From Streptomyces atroolivaceus (GTDB taxonomy: Bacteria > Actinomycetota > Actinomycetes > Streptomycetales > Streptomycetaceae): 64,000 nt of DNA. The notes below the pieces were generated by a model, which ran no database searches, was not told the DNA's origin, and saw only the letters and a program-made list of their open reading frames with translations. Below are positions 1 to 9,623 of this stretch, one piece after another. The stretch's first letter is position 1; each line of letters begins with the position of its first letter. Position numbers and translations under genes: made by a program. The stretch is from NCBI RefSeq assembly GCF_000717025.1, contig NZ_JNXG01000005.1, forward strand, positions 124,001 to 188,000, in the 5' to 3' direction.

Positions 1-1
1 C

Positions 2-1279
2 GCCCAGCCCGGCCGGATCAAGGACGGCACCGACACCACCCGGGGCACCGGCTTCCACGAGCACTACCGTGAGGACGTCGCCCTGCTCGCCGGGCTCGGC
101 GCGGACGCCTTCCGCTTCTCCATCAGCTGGCCCCGGGTCGTGCCCGGTGGCAGCGGCTCGCTCAACCCCGCAGGACTGGACTTCTACGACCGGCTCGTCG
201 ACGAACTCTGCGCCCACGGCATCATCCCGGCCCCGACCCTCTACCACTGGGACACCCCGCTCCCGCTGGACGAGGCGGGCGGCTGGCTCAACCGGGACAC
301 CGCCTACCGCTTCGCCGAGTACGCGGGCATCGTGGCCGAACGCCTCGCCGACCGGGTCCCCATGTGGATCACCATCAACGAGCCGGCCGAGGTCACGATG
401 CTCGGCTACGCGCTCGGCGAGCACGCCCCCGGCCGCACGCTCCTCTTCGACGCGCTCCCGGCCGCCCACCACCAGCTGCTCGCCCACGGGCTGGCCGTAC
501 GGGCCCTGCGCGCCGCAGGCGCCGGCAACATCGGCGTCGCGCTCTCGCACACCCCCGTCTGGACGGCGGGGGACTCCGACGAGGACCGCATGGGAGCGCA
601 GATCTACGACACCCTGACCAACTGGCTGTTCGCCGACCCGGTCCTCACCGGCCGCTATCCCGACGAAGGCTTCGCCGCACTGATGCCGGGGCCGGTCGAG
701 GACGACCTCAAGGTCATCTCCGTGCCTCTCGACTGGTACGGCGTCAACTACTACAACCCGACGCTCGTGGGCGCCCCCAGGCCCGGAGCGCTCGACTCCT
801 TCTCCGGTTACTCGATGCCGGCCGGTCTCCCCTTCGGGATCAGGGAGATCGAGGGCTACGACACCACCGACTTCGGCTGGCCCGTCGTCCCCCAGGGGCT
901 CGCCGAGACGCTCGGTCAGCTGAGGGACCGCTTCGGCGACCGGCTGCCGCCCGTCTACATCACGGAGAACGGCTGCGCCGTCGACGAGCCCGTCGCCGAC
1001 GGCCGTCGCATCGCCTTCCTGGAAGGGCACCTGGAGGCGCTGCGTACGGCCATCGACGCGGGCGTCGACGTGCGTGGCTACTTCACCTGGTCACTGACCG
1101 ACAACGTCGAATGGACCGAGGGTGCCAGCAAGCGGTTCGGCCTGGTCCACATCGACTACGAGACCCTGCGGCGGACCCCGAAGGAGTCCTACGCCTGGTA
1201 CCGCGACGTGATCCGCGCCCAGCGCACGGGAGGCACCCACGAACCGGCGCTCACACCAGGTGAACGCGCTCCTGGGTGA
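2..1279 (+). CDS. GH1 beta-glucosidase, 5'-truncated by window edge
   Basis: This is a glycoside hydrolase family 1 enzyme, expected to cleave beta-linked glucosyl or related residues from oligosaccharides in the cytoplasm. The visible part is about 425 residues and the open frame runs off the left edge, so perhaps 30-50 N-terminal residues are missing. The GH1 acid/base motif is visible as TINEPAEV, and the nucleophile motif as YITENGCA. FRFSISWPRV near the start and the TDNVEWTEG region near the end are also typical of the family. The 3' end overlaps the convergent acetyltransferase gene by 29 bp. The family is clear; the exact glycoside is not determinable here. Confidence 0.93.
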   Translation, partial: AQPGRIKDGTDTTRGTGFHEHYREDVALLAGLGADAFRFSISWPRVVPGGSGSLNPAGLDFYDRLVDELCAHGIIPAPTLYHWDTPLPLDEAGGWLNRDTAYRFAEYAGIVAERLADRVPMWITINEPAEVTMLGYALGEHAPGRTLLFDALPAAHHQLLAHGLAVRALRAAGAGNIGVALSHTPVWTAGDSDEDRMGAQIYDTLTNWLFADPVLTGRYPDEGFAALMPGPVEDDLKVISVPLDWYGVNYYNPTLVGAPRPGALDSFSGYSMPAGLPFGIREIEGYDTTDFGWPVVPQGLAETLGQLRDRFGDRLPPVYITENGCAVDEPVADGRRIAFLEGHLEALRTAIDAGVDVRGYFTWSLTDNVEWTEGASKRFGLVHIDYETLRRTPKESYAWYRDVIRAQRTGGTHEPALTPGERAPG

Positions 1280-2162
1280 TGCGGTGGCCCGCCCGGGCGA
1301 ACGCGGTGGCCATCGGCACGTTGCCCCGGTCCGTAGCGCCCGCGACGGCCGTGGCACCCTCACCGGCGAGGAAGCGGGTGCACTCGACGAGCAGGTCGTA
1401 GCCGTAGCCGTGCCCCCGTGCCTCGGGGACCACGCCGATGAAGCCGATGCACGGGCCGCCCGGATTGCGGGCGGGCACATGGATGCCCGCGAGTGCGCCG
1501 TCGGGGGTGTGGGCGAGCTGCCACCAGGAGCGGGGCGAGGGGCACCAGTTGAAGAAGTCCAGTTCCTCCTGGGCGGCCTGCTCCAGACCGCCCGGGCCCT
1601 CGATGGCGCGCCGGGCGTGGGCGTCCAGCGTCTCGGAGTGGACCCGGCGCAGCACATCGAGGATCACCGCGTCGTCCGGCTCCTCGCGGAAGACCAGCCG
1701 CCCGGGCCGTTCGGGCAGGCCGTCCGCGGGCGTCCACTCGTAGCGGTAACGCTCGACCAGCGGCTTCATCCCGGCCGCCTCCGCCGCCGCGATCCGCGCG
1801 GAGGCCGCCGCGCGCACCTCGGGCACCTCCCGCCAGCCCGGCGGCACGATCAGTTCGTACTCGACGGACCACGGGGCACGGCGGAGCAGTTCGGCGCCCG
1901 CCGCGTCCTCGCCGTCGGCGAAGTCGAAGTGGTTGAGCAAGACGGGTTCGGTGTCCTCGGGCCCGCCCCACCAGGCTGCCCGGGCGACGACGACGCCGTC
2001 GCGCAGGGCCACCCAGGTCCACTCGGGGCGGTACTCACCGCCTTCCTGCACGGTGGCGTAGCGGTGGCCGAACGCGGCACGGCCGACGAGCGAGGGGCCC
2101 TGCAGGGAATCGAAGAGATGTCCGTCGCTCCTGGTGAGCGGACGGATGACCGGAACGGTCAT
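1251..2162 (-). CDS. GNAT-family N-acetyltransferase (tandem copy 1)
   Basis: A 303-aa protein with a C-terminal GNAT fold, expected to transfer an acetyl group from acetyl-CoA to an amine. The acetyl-CoA binding segment is visible as FIGVVPEARGHGYGYDLL, followed by GATDRGNVPMATAF where an acceptor-side helix is expected. The N-terminal half (PEWTWVALRDGVVVARAAWW) resembles a degenerate first GNAT-like domain. It is a clear paralogue of the next minus-strand gene, with the same domain order and shared motifs, so the pair probably arose by tandem duplication. The substrate is unknown. Confidence 0.85.
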   Translation of the reverse strand: MTVPVIRPLTRSDGHLFDSLQGPSLVGRAAFGHRYATVQEGGEYRPEWTWVALRDGVVVARAAWWGGPEDTEPVLLNHFDFADGEDAAGAELLRRAPWSVEYELIVPPGWREVPEVRAAASARIAAAEAAGMKPLVERYRYEWTPADGLPERPGRLVFREEPDDAVILDVLRRVHSETLDAHARRAIEGPGGLEQAAQEELDFFNWCPSPRSWWQLAHTPDGALAGIHVPARNPGGPCIGFIGVVPEARGHGYGYDLLVECTRFLAGEGATAVAGATDRGNVPMATAFARAGHRITQERVHLV

Positions 2163-2365
2163 GGCGGTGTCCTCCGGGACTCGGTGACGCGATGCGAGCG
2201 CCCCCGGTCAGACCGGGTCCGACACCGTCCTGCGGACGGGGCGGGAGCGCGTGAACGTGGTGCTGCGGGTGCTGCCGAGGTCACGCACGTGTCTCGCCTC
2301 CTTCCCTGTCCGGGTGGATGTCCGGGAGCCGACGCTACGGGCTCCGGCACGTCACGTCCACCGGT

Positions 2366-3325
2366 TTACGGCTGGTCCCACACCATGTCGAAAGCACGCT
2401 CGAAGTTGACGTAGCCGAGCCGCTCGAAGGACTTCGCCATCGGGACGTTGCCGAGGTCGGTCGCGGCCCTGATGCGTTCCACGTCCTGCGCCGCGAGCAC
2501 GCGGGTGCCCTCGGCCAGGATGTCGTCGATGTAGCCGCGCCCCCGGTGCACCGGCAGTACGCCGATGTAGGCGATCATCGGGTGGTAGTTGTTGCGCGCC
2601 GGAATGACGAAGCCCACCGGCTCCCCGCCGGGCAGCTCGGCGATCCGCCACCACTCCTGCGGCGTCCTGAGGCCGGCGAACTCCTCGTCGTACTGCTTCT
2701 CCGCGGCATCGCGGGCACTCAGCCCGGACGCCAGGTCCTGCTGTCCGTGCGCGTCCAGCGTGCCCTCCATCACCGGGGTCATCAGCGCGACGAGGTCCTC
2801 GCGTCCGGTGACCGGGCGGAACACCAGCCGGCCGGTGTCCTCGGGCACCGGCGTCCCCGCCCGCCACTCCAGGCGCAGCCGCTCGACCAGCATCCGGGCG
2901 CCGCTCGCCTCCATGACCCGTGTCCGGGCCTCCACGGCATCGCGGGCGACGGGGTCCTCGCGCCAGTCCGGCGGGACGAACCGGCCGTACTCCGGCCGGG
3001 CGGCCCCGGCGGGGACGACCGCGGCCGTCGCCTTCTCCAGCAACTCCAGCCCGATCGCGCCGCGTTCCGGCTCCGGCAGGGTGTCGTCCAGGTCGAAGAA
3101 GTCCAGGAACTGAGGACTGCCGCCTTCCTCCCCCGTCCACCAGGAGAGCCGGCCGACGACTCGCCGGCCGCGCAGGGCCACCCACATCCAGTCGGGGCGA
3201 CGGCGCCCTGTGGCGAGGTCGTCGGCGAGCTCGTGGTCGAGCACGTAGGAAAGGCGGCAGAAGAGACCGAGTTCGTCCGCCCCGGTGAGCGGACGGATGG
3301 TCAGTTCCGATGGTGCAGGAATCAC
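2366..3325 (-). CDS. GNAT-family N-acetyltransferase (tandem copy 2)
   Basis: A 319-aa paralogue of the neighbouring 303-aa acetyltransferase. The same landmarks occur in the same order: PDWMWVALRGRRVVGRLSWW near residue 45, a central LVFRPVTGREDLVALM strand, and the acetyl-CoA loop IGVLPVHRGRGYIDDIL followed by AATDLGNVPMAKSFERLGY. The RxxGxG/A-type pyrophosphate loop is present as RGRGY. It is separated from copy 1 by 203 bp, so the two may have separate promoters. The substrate cannot be read from sequence. Confidence 0.85.
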   Translation of the reverse strand: MIPAPSELTIRPLTGADELGLFCRLSYVLDHELADDLATGRRRPDWMWVALRGRRVVGRLSWWTGEEGGSPQFLDFFDLDDTLPEPERGAIGLELLEKATAAVVPAGAARPEYGRFVPPDWREDPVARDAVEARTRVMEASGARMLVERLRLEWRAGTPVPEDTGRLVFRPVTGREDLVALMTPVMEGTLDAHGQQDLASGLSARDAAEKQYDEEFAGLRTPQEWWRIAELPGGEPVGFVIPARNNYHPMIAYIGVLPVHRGRGYIDDILAEGTRVLAAQDVERIRAATDLGNVPMAKSFERLGYVNFERAFDMVWDQP

Positions 3326-3488
3326 GGAGTCTCCTCGACGGGGTGCCGCGCGCGGTGGCGGCGGCCCGTGACGATAGCAACCGCACGGCGCCCAGCGGGC
3401 GGTATTTCCCCACTGCCACGCAGGTCAGGCGGGCCGGAAACGGGCATCGTCTGGACACCCCGGGCCTGTCGGGCCGACAATCGGTGCT

Positions 3489-4055
3489 GTGACGTCCTCC
3501 TTCGAGCCCTACACGTATCCCGCGCGGCTGTCGGACGCCCAGCGCGACCGTGTTCTCGGTGTGCTCAGAGACGGCGCCGCGCAGGGCAAGCTCTCCCATG
3601 ACACCTTCCTGCGGCGCATGGAACTGGCCCTGACGGCCCGGCGCCCGGAAGAACTGGCGGCGCTCACCTCCGACCTGGAGTCCGGCGGGCGCTGGTCCCG
3701 CGGCCTGTTCCGCGCGGTGGGCGGGGTCTCCGCCTTCCCGGCCCGGGTGCGCAGGGCATGGCAGTCCGAGCGGCTTCCCCGGCTCCTGCTGCCCGTGCCC
3801 GGTCCGCACCCGCTGCGCATAGGCCGAGACCCGGGCAACGGACTCCGGCTCAGCCACGAGACGGTTTCGCGGCTGCACGCCGAGCTGACCGCGCACGGCA
3901 GCCGGTGGATCCTGCGCGACCTGGGCTCGACGAACGGCACGTGCGTCAACGGCCAGCGGGTCGTCGGATCGGTCGTGGTCCGCGACGGCGACCAGGTCAG
4001 CTTCGGCCGGATGACCTTCCGGCTCACGGCGTCGCTGCCGGTACCCCCGGTCTGA
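3489..4055 (+). CDS. DUF1707 and FHA domain protein
   Basis: A 188-aa soluble protein starting at a GTG codon. Residues about 9-62 (RLSDAQRDRVLGVLRDG..) match the DUF1707 family, a short N-terminal domain common in actinobacterial regulatory proteins. Residues about 95-180 form a forkhead-associated domain with the characteristic IGRDPGNGL, SRLHAEL and LRDLGSTNGTCVNG segments, which bind phosphothreonine. FHA proteins in Streptomyces usually act with Ser/Thr kinases, but none is encoded nearby, so the partner is unknown. Confidence 0.85.
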   Translation: MTSSFEPYTYPARLSDAQRDRVLGVLRDGAAQGKLSHDTFLRRMELALTARRPEELAALTSDLESGGRWSRGLFRAVGGVSAFPARVRRAWQSERLPRLLLPVPGPHPLRIGRDPGNGLRLSHETVSRLHAELTAHGSRWILRDLGSTNGTCVNGQRVVGSVVVRDGDQVSFGRMTFRLTASLPVPPV

Positions 4056-4065
4056 GGACGAGCCG

Positions 4066-4091
4066 CGTCCGCACCCCGGCCGGTGCGGACG
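4066..4091 (+). terminator. Probable terminator after the FHA gene
   Basis: A GTCCGCACC / GGTGCGGAC inverted repeat with a CCGGC-type loop starts 10 bp after the FHA stop codon; one extra C-G pair extends the stem. There is no clear U-tract, which is usual in Streptomyces. It lies between convergent genes and could serve either strand. Confidence 0.5.
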
Positions 4092-4188
4092 AAGCGCCGT
4101 TCCTCGCGACCGGCCCGGCACGGCAAGGGCCGCGGTGCCGTCCCGGACGACGCCCCGTCAGGACGTCGCCGGTCACGGCACCGGCGCG

Positions 4189-6084
4189 TCAGCCGGCCAG
4201 GGTGAACGCCTGAGCGGCGGAACCGTCGCACGGCTGCTGGGAGAGCCTGGCGCCGTCGGCGGTCGACGATCCCTCCACCGTCAGGCACTTGCCGCTGTGA
4301 CGGGCGGTGAAACGGTACTGCCCGCCGCCGCCGGCGGACTCGGGCTTCCACTGCTGGTTGCTTCCGCCCCCGTATGTCCACAGGTGGACCCTGGTGCCGT
4401 TGCCGGTGGCACCCGCACCGCCGTCGACGTCCCACGCCTTGGCGTTGTGCCGGTTGACGACCTGGTAGGTGCCGTCGCCGGCGGGGCGGAACTGCCAGCT
4501 CTGGTTGGCGCCGGTTCCACAGGCCCATTGCTGGAGCGGGGTGCCGTCGGCGGTACCCCAGTCGGCGGCGTCCAGGCACGCACCGCTGTTGCTGTTCCTC
4601 ACCTGGTACCAGGTGCTCGGGTCGATCGAGCCGGCGGGCGGGTCGGTGGTGCCGCCCGTGCCGTCCCAGACGAAGGTGGCGACCGCGCCGGCGGGCAGGG
4701 TGTAGGCGAGGGACCTGCCGCTGTCGGTCAGTGAGAGCCGCTGTGCACCGGAAGCCGTGTTGACCACGTAGGCGGCGCGGCTGCCGTCGGGGTTCTGGAA
4801 GGCGACGTTCTGCACGCCGCCGCCGCCCTGGCTGGTGGAGCCGATGCGGGTGGCACCGGCCTTGACGAACTTGCTGACGTGGCCGAGGACGTAGTACTCG
4901 GCGTTGCGGCTGACGTTGCCGTCTCCGATCTCGACGACACCGTTGCACCGGTTGCCGCAGCCACCCTGGTGGGGCCCGCCGTTCCGGTCGAGGGCGAGAT
5001 TCCAGTTGATGACGGTCTCACCGCCGTTGCGCATGTTCTGCACGACGAGGTTCTCGGCGTGCCACCGCAGTGTGTCGGCGAAGGTCGTGCCCGGGGTGGC
5101 GCTGTCGGTGCCCGAGCACTCGGTGAAGAAGACGCGCTTGCCCGCGTCGACGACCCGCTGCTGGGCCGAGGGGGCTCCGCCGTAACAGTGGAAGGCGGCG
5201 CCGATCACCCGGTTGATGCCCCGGGTCCCGTCGAAGACCTCGACCGGGTAGTTCGGATGGTCCCAGTTGTGGTCGTACGCCAGGAGGCTGGTGGGCAGAC
5301 CGGCAGCGGTGAGAGTCCGGTCGAGCACCTTGAAGAACTCCGCCTGCTGGGCCGACGTCATGGTCATCGACGGATACGAGGCCGCGAACTCCGGTTCGTT
5401 CTGCGCGGTCAGATCGGTCAGGACGATGCCTTCCTGGCCGTACGCCCGGATGGCCTTGACCAGGTAGTCGGCGTAGTCCTGGTGGCTCTCGGTCCTCAGA
5501 CTGCCGCCGACGAGTGAGTTGTTGGTCTTCATCCAGGCGGGCGGGGACCAGGGAGAGCCCATGAAGCGGATGGCGGGGTTGATGCCGGTGGCCTGCTTCA
5601 GCACCGGGATGATCTCGCTCCTGTCGCGGGCGATGGAGAAGACGCCGCGGGTGTCCTCGTAGCTGTGGAAGCCGCCGGCGGCGTTGAAGTCGGAGTCACC
5701 CAACGGCTGACGCAGGTAGTTGAGGCCGATGCCGTCGCTGGTGGAGAACAGCGATCTCATCAGCTCGTCGCGCTTGTCCTGGGGAAGGCTCCGGATGAGG
5801 TGCGCGGAGGCTCCGGTCACCGAGGCGCCGGCACCGGTGAACCTCTGGCCCTTGCTGCCGGCGTCGATGCGTATGTCGACGGGCTGGGGCGTGGAGGTGA
5901 AGGGAAGGCTGCCGTCGGCGGCCAGTTTCCTGCTGCCGTCCGGAGTGGTGATCCATACCTGGGCGGTGGGGCCGGCGGCCTGGGCGGCGTCGGTGCCGGG
6001 CAGGCCGAGGCCGGCGAGGGCCAGGGCCAGCGCGGCGCCTGCGGCTCCTGTCCACCGGCGGCGGGCGGGACTGAGTGGTGACAT
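4189..6084 (-). CDS. Secreted GH30 glycosidase with C-terminal ricin-type lectin domain
   Basis: The likely start is ATG at 6084, preceded by a GAAGGAG ribosome site, giving 631 aa; an upstream in-frame start gives 647 aa but has no such site. A Sec signal peptide is visible (arginine-rich start, Ala/Leu core, cleavage near AQAAGPT). The catalytic domain matches glycoside hydrolase family 30, related to glucosylceramidases and endo-1,6-glucanases: the acid/base is expected in TAQNEPEFA and the nucleophile in FFTECSG. After a TDPPAGS linker, about 125 residues form a CBM13/ricin-B lectin module with QQW and NQSW repeats. It should act outside the cell on a beta-glycan. A divergent TetR gene and palindromes upstream suggest local repression. 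Confidence 0.9.
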   Translation of the reverse strand: MSPLSPARRRWTGAAGAALALALAGLGLPGTDAAQAAGPTAQVWITTPDGSRKLAADGSLPFTSTPQPVDIRIDAGSKGQRFTGAGASVTGASAHLIRSLPQDKRDELMRSLFSTSDGIGLNYLRQPLGDSDFNAAGGFHSYEDTRGVFSIARDRSEIIPVLKQATGINPAIRFMGSPWSPPAWMKTNNSLVGGSLRTESHQDYADYLVKAIRAYGQEGIVLTDLTAQNEPEFAASYPSMTMTSAQQAEFFKVLDRTLTAAGLPTSLLAYDHNWDHPNYPVEVFDGTRGINRVIGAAFHCYGGAPSAQQRVVDAGKRVFFTECSGTDSATPGTTFADTLRWHAENLVVQNMRNGGETVINWNLALDRNGGPHQGGCGNRCNGVVEIGDGNVSRNAEYYVLGHVSKFVKAGATRIGSTSQGGGGVQNVAFQNPDGSRAAYVVNTASGAQRLSLTDSGRSLAYTLPAGAVATFVWDGTGGTTDPPAGSIDPSTWYQVRNSNSGACLDAADWGTADGTPLQQWACGTGANQSWQFRPAGDGTYQVVNRHNAKAWDVDGGAGATGNGTRVHLWTYGGGSNQQWKPESAGGGGQYRFTARHSGKCLTVEGSSTADGARLSQQPCDGSAAQAFTLAG

Positions 6085-6294
6085 GGTGCGGCTCCTTCGG
6101 TTCGTACCTGTGCGGGTGGTCCGCGGCCGCACCCCGCCGTGTTGCTCGGCGAGGCGCGGCCGGGCGGCTTACCTGAAGGGGTGGTGCGCACGGCGGCCGG
6201 TGGCCCGTCGGTCTCACCCGGGCCGGTGGTCGCGATACCGGCGGTCAACTGCCGCCTGGATAAGGGGAGTCCGGGCGACGTCGATATGAAAACA

Positions 6295-6331
6295 CACTCA
6301 CTGAGTGGTTAGTAAGTGATGTGAGTCACTT
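6295..6331. promoter_or_regulatory. Two palindromes between GH30 and TetR genes
   Basis: CACTCA-C-TGAGTG (6295-6307) is a perfect palindrome around one central base. It is followed by AAGTGA-N6-TCACTT (6314-6331). Both lie in the divergent space and share the CACT/AGTG core. They are good candidate operators for the adjacent TetR repressor. Confidence 0.5.
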
Positions 6332-6361
6332 GTTCTGCGGCGCGTGGAAGGACCGAGGACC

Positions 6362-7051
6362 GTGAGAGCGAGCGCGATTAGGCTGCGGCAGGTGAGTAAC
6401 CCTTCAGCAGGCACACCCGCCCACAAGGCCCGTCCCCGCACCCCGCGCAGTGCGGAGGCCAAGCAGCGGCAGCAGCGCATCCTGCACATCGCGATGGACA
6501 CCTTCGGCGCCCGCGGCTACAACAACGCCTCGCTCGCCGAGATCGCGGACCAGGCCGGTCTGACCCAGGCGGGCGTCCTGCACTACTTCCGGTCCAAGGC
6601 ACTCCTGCTCACCAGCGTCCTCGAGCTGCGCGACCAGACGGACATCGAGCAGCTCGGAGCCGACCGGCCGCGAGGGCTCGAATTCCTGCGCCACCTGGTG
6701 GACACCGCTCTGCGCAACGCCGAACGGGAAGGCATCGTTCGGCTGTACGCCGTGCTGTCGGCCGAGTCCGTCACCGAAGACCACCCCGCCCAGACCTACT
6801 TCCGCGACCGGTACAGCGGACTGCGCGCATTCGTCGCCGATGCCCTGCGCGAGGCATGCGACCTGCCCGCCGACCGCGCGGAGCAGGCCGAGACCGCCGC
6901 CAACGCCGTCATCGCCGTCATGGACGGACTGCAGGTGCAGTGGCTGCTGTCCCCGGACGCCGTGGACATGGCAGCCTCGACCGACCTCGTGGTCAGCTCG
7001 CTGCTGACCACTCTCGCTCCCCACAGGTTCGGCCCCTCCGCGGAGCGCTGA
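6362..7051 (+). CDS. TetR-family transcriptional regulator
   Basis: About 229 aa from a GTG at 6362, which has GAAGGA upstream; GTG codons at 6344 and 6392 are alternatives. The N-terminal helix-turn-helix is typical of TetR: ILHIAMDTFGARGYNNASLAEIA, then AGLTQAGVLHYFRSK as the recognition helix and following anchor. The C-terminal two thirds is the variable ligand-binding domain. It is divergent from the secreted GH30 enzyme and faces two palindromes, so it likely represses that gene, itself, or both. The ligand is unknown. Confidence 0.88.
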   Translation: MRASAIRLRQVSNPSAGTPAHKARPRTPRSAEAKQRQQRILHIAMDTFGARGYNNASLAEIADQAGLTQAGVLHYFRSKALLLTSVLELRDQTDIEQLGADRPRGLEFLRHLVDTALRNAEREGIVRLYAVLSAESVTEDHPAQTYFRDRYSGLRAFVADALREACDLPADRAEQAETAANAVIAVMDGLQVQWLLSPDAVDMAASTDLVVSSLLTTLAPHRFGPSAER

Positions 7052-7124
7052 CCGCCGCCTCGCCGGGCGGGCCCCTCGTACCGCGCAGGCCGGCCTCGCG
7101 GAACGCGGGAGCCGGGACGGCCCC

Positions 7125-9524
7125 TCAGCCGCGGCCGGAAGCCACTCCCACCCGCGACAGAAGCGCCACCGGCCGGTCCGCGAAGAGCCGCGCCACGGTG
7201 ACCACGTGCCCCGTGAACTCCCGGCCGGGCGACAACAGGTCCGTCCACGGGCCCTCGTCGGGCAGTGTCAGCTCGGTGTCGCGCCAGCCGCCGTCCTCGT
7301 CGAGCCTCAGCGACAGCCGCGTCACCGCGGTCACCACCTCGCCGGACCGGCAGAACGCCAGACAGTGCGCGGCCGCGGGGCCCCGCGCCGCCAAGGGGGC
7401 GTAGGTGCCCGACTCGCCGAAGAGTTCCGGCCGTTCCCGACGCAGGCGCAGCGCGGCCGTGGTCAGCGCGGCCTTCTCGTCGCCGCCTCCGGCGGGCCTG
7501 CTGAACGGCCGCCGGTTGTCCGGGTCGACCAGCGCGATGTACTCCCGCTCCGAGCCCTGGTACAGGTCGGGCACGCCGGGCATCGTCAGATGCACCAGCG
7601 CGGCACCCAGGATGTTGGCCCGGACGAACGGGGCGACCGTGTCCGCGAACTCGGTCATCATCGACCGCGTCCCGCCCCCGTCACTGCCCGGCCCGGCCGC
7701 AACGAAGTCGGTCACGGCCCGCTCGTACACCGGATCCGGCTCGGTCCAGCTGGTGAACAGACCGGCCTCACGCACGGACTTCAGCAGCGCGGGCTCCAGC
7801 CTGCCCGCCATCTCGCGCGCCGGAAGACCCGCGCAGCCGAACGCCGCCTGCCAGGACTGCCAGGCCAGCTGGGGGTCCGGGGCAGGCACCGAAACCGTCC
7901 GGGAGAGCTGCGCCACCAGCGAGGACCACCGCTCGGGGCACTCGGACAGGACCGCGATCCGGGCCCGTACGTCCCCGCTGCGCTTGGTGTCGTGAGTGGT
8001 CAGCACCGTGCCGGTGGCCGGCCAGTCCCTGGCCACACGGGCGCAGAAGGCGTGGAACTCCTCCGGGCTCACCGCAGGCCGTCCCGGATCACCGCCCACC
8101 TCGGTCGCCGAGATCAAGGGGACGTAGCGGTAGAACGCGGTGTCCTCCACCGACTTGGCGTGCAGCGCGGACGCCGTCTGCGCGAACCGGGCGCAGAACG
8201 CCGCGTGCTGCGGTCCGTCGCCGAGACGGCCCAGCGCCAGATCCCGCACCACGTCGACGGCGTCCGCCTCCTGTGGGACGGAGAACACCGCTCTGGCGTC
8301 CCGGACCGCCTCGGCGGGGAGCGTCGACTCGGCGATCTCGGTGAGCGGGCCGCCCGCCGTCACGTACGGCCGGTAGACGGGCACCCGCACCAGCAGCTCG
8401 CGCACCGCCGTGCGGAGTGCCCACGGCGCGTGGTCGTGCAGTGCGGGGTCCCCGGCACACGCTTCGACGGCGAGGCGGGTCAGCCACTCCGTCTCGGCTG
8501 CCAACTCATGGGTGACCACGCGGTACGCCGCACGGCGCACGGTCGCGGTCCAGTAGCCGCCACGGTCCCCGGGAGGACCGGCGAAGTCCCGGTACCGGCC
8601 GAGCAGGTCCGCCGCGCCCATCGGGTCGGTGAACAGGCCGTCGATCCGGTGGAGCGCGTCGTAGCCGGTCGTCCCCGCGACCGCCCAGCCGGCCGGCAGC
8701 GCCTCGGAACCGGTCAGGATCTTCTCGACGACCGTCCACCGTCCACCGGTGGCGTCGCTGAGCCGCCCGAGATACGCGGCCGGATCGGCCAGCCCGTCCG
8801 GGTGGTCGACGCGCAGCCCGTCGACGACTCCGTCGCGGACCAGTTCGAGAATCTTGCCGTGGGTGGCGGCGAAGACCTCGGGGTGCTCCACCCGCACACC
8901 GATCAGATCGGAGATGGTGAAGAACCGCCGGTAGTTCAGCTCCGTCCTGGCCAGTCGCCACCACGCGAGCCGGTAGTGCTGGGCCGCCAGGAGCCCGTGC
9001 AGCGGGAGGTTCTCCGTCCCCGCGCGGAGGGGGAGCTCCAGATCGCCGTAGCGGAGCACGGGTGTGCCGTCCTCCCTGGTGCCCGGCTCGAAGCCGCCGC
9101 TCTCCTCGCCCACGCGCCCCGCCAGCACGGGGAGCAGCACCTTCCCGCCGCCGGCCGCCCAGTCGATGTCGAACCAGCGGGCGTACGGGGATTCCGGGCC
9201 CTCGCGCAGCACCTCCCACAGCGGCACGTTGTGCCGGGGCGCGGCGGCCATGTGGTTCGGCACGATGTCCAGGACGATCCGGAGGCCGTGGGCGTGTGCC
9301 GTGCCGGCCAGCTCCCGCAGGCCCTCCTCGCCACCGAACTCGGCCCGCACCGTGGTGTGGTCGACGACGTCGTAACCGTGCCCGGAACCGGGCACGGCCT
9401 CCAGCACGGGGGACAGGTGCAGGTGGGAGACGCCGAGCTCGGCGAGGTACGGCACGGCGTCCGCGGCGGCGGCGAACGGGAAGTCCGGCTGGAGCTGCAG
9501 CCGGTACGTGGCGGTGGGCGTCAT
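7125..9524 (-). CDS. treY: Maltooligosyl trehalose synthase
   Basis: This GH13 enzyme converts the reducing-end alpha-1,4 linkage of maltooligosaccharides to alpha,alpha-1,1, the first step of TreY-TreZ trehalose synthesis. From ATG at 9524 it is 799 aa; an open frame extends upstream to 9614, but the conserved TATYRLQLQPDFPF segment begins just after the chosen start. Visible family motifs are LDIVPNHMA, DGLRVDHPDGLADP (catalytic Asp) and WTVVEKIL (acid/base Glu). LTTHDTKRSGDVRAR is typical of TreY. It lies 99 bp downstream of glgX on the same strand, so co-transcription is likely. The treZ partner is not in the window. Confidence 0.95.
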   Translation of the reverse strand: MTPTATYRLQLQPDFPFAAAADAVPYLAELGVSHLHLSPVLEAVPGSGHGYDVVDHTTVRAEFGGEEGLRELAGTAHAHGLRIVLDIVPNHMAAAPRHNVPLWEVLREGPESPYARWFDIDWAAGGGKVLLPVLAGRVGEESGGFEPGTREDGTPVLRYGDLELPLRAGTENLPLHGLLAAQHYRLAWWRLARTELNYRRFFTISDLIGVRVEHPEVFAATHGKILELVRDGVVDGLRVDHPDGLADPAAYLGRLSDATGGRWTVVEKILTGSEALPAGWAVAGTTGYDALHRIDGLFTDPMGAADLLGRYRDFAGPPGDRGGYWTATVRRAAYRVVTHELAAETEWLTRLAVEACAGDPALHDHAPWALRTAVRELLVRVPVYRPYVTAGGPLTEIAESTLPAEAVRDARAVFSVPQEADAVDVVRDLALGRLGDGPQHAAFCARFAQTASALHAKSVEDTAFYRYVPLISATEVGGDPGRPAVSPEEFHAFCARVARDWPATGTVLTTHDTKRSGDVRARIAVLSECPERWSSLVAQLSRTVSVPAPDPQLAWQSWQAAFGCAGLPAREMAGRLEPALLKSVREAGLFTSWTEPDPVYERAVTDFVAAGPGSDGGGTRSMMTEFADTVAPFVRANILGAALVHLTMPGVPDLYQGSEREYIALVDPDNRRPFSRPAGGGDEKAALTTAALRLRRERPELFGESGTYAPLAARGPAAAHCLAFCRSGEVVTAVTRLSLRLDEDGGWRDTELTLPDEGPWTDLLSPGREFTGHVVTVARLFADRPVALLSRVGVASGRG

Positions 9525-9623
9525 GGACTCGTACGTACCCAGCCGGACGCCTCTCTCCCACCTTCTCCGCGACCCGGCCCCGCCCCCGGGGGCCGCACGG
9601 CCGGTGCCCGTCACCCCTTCGGC

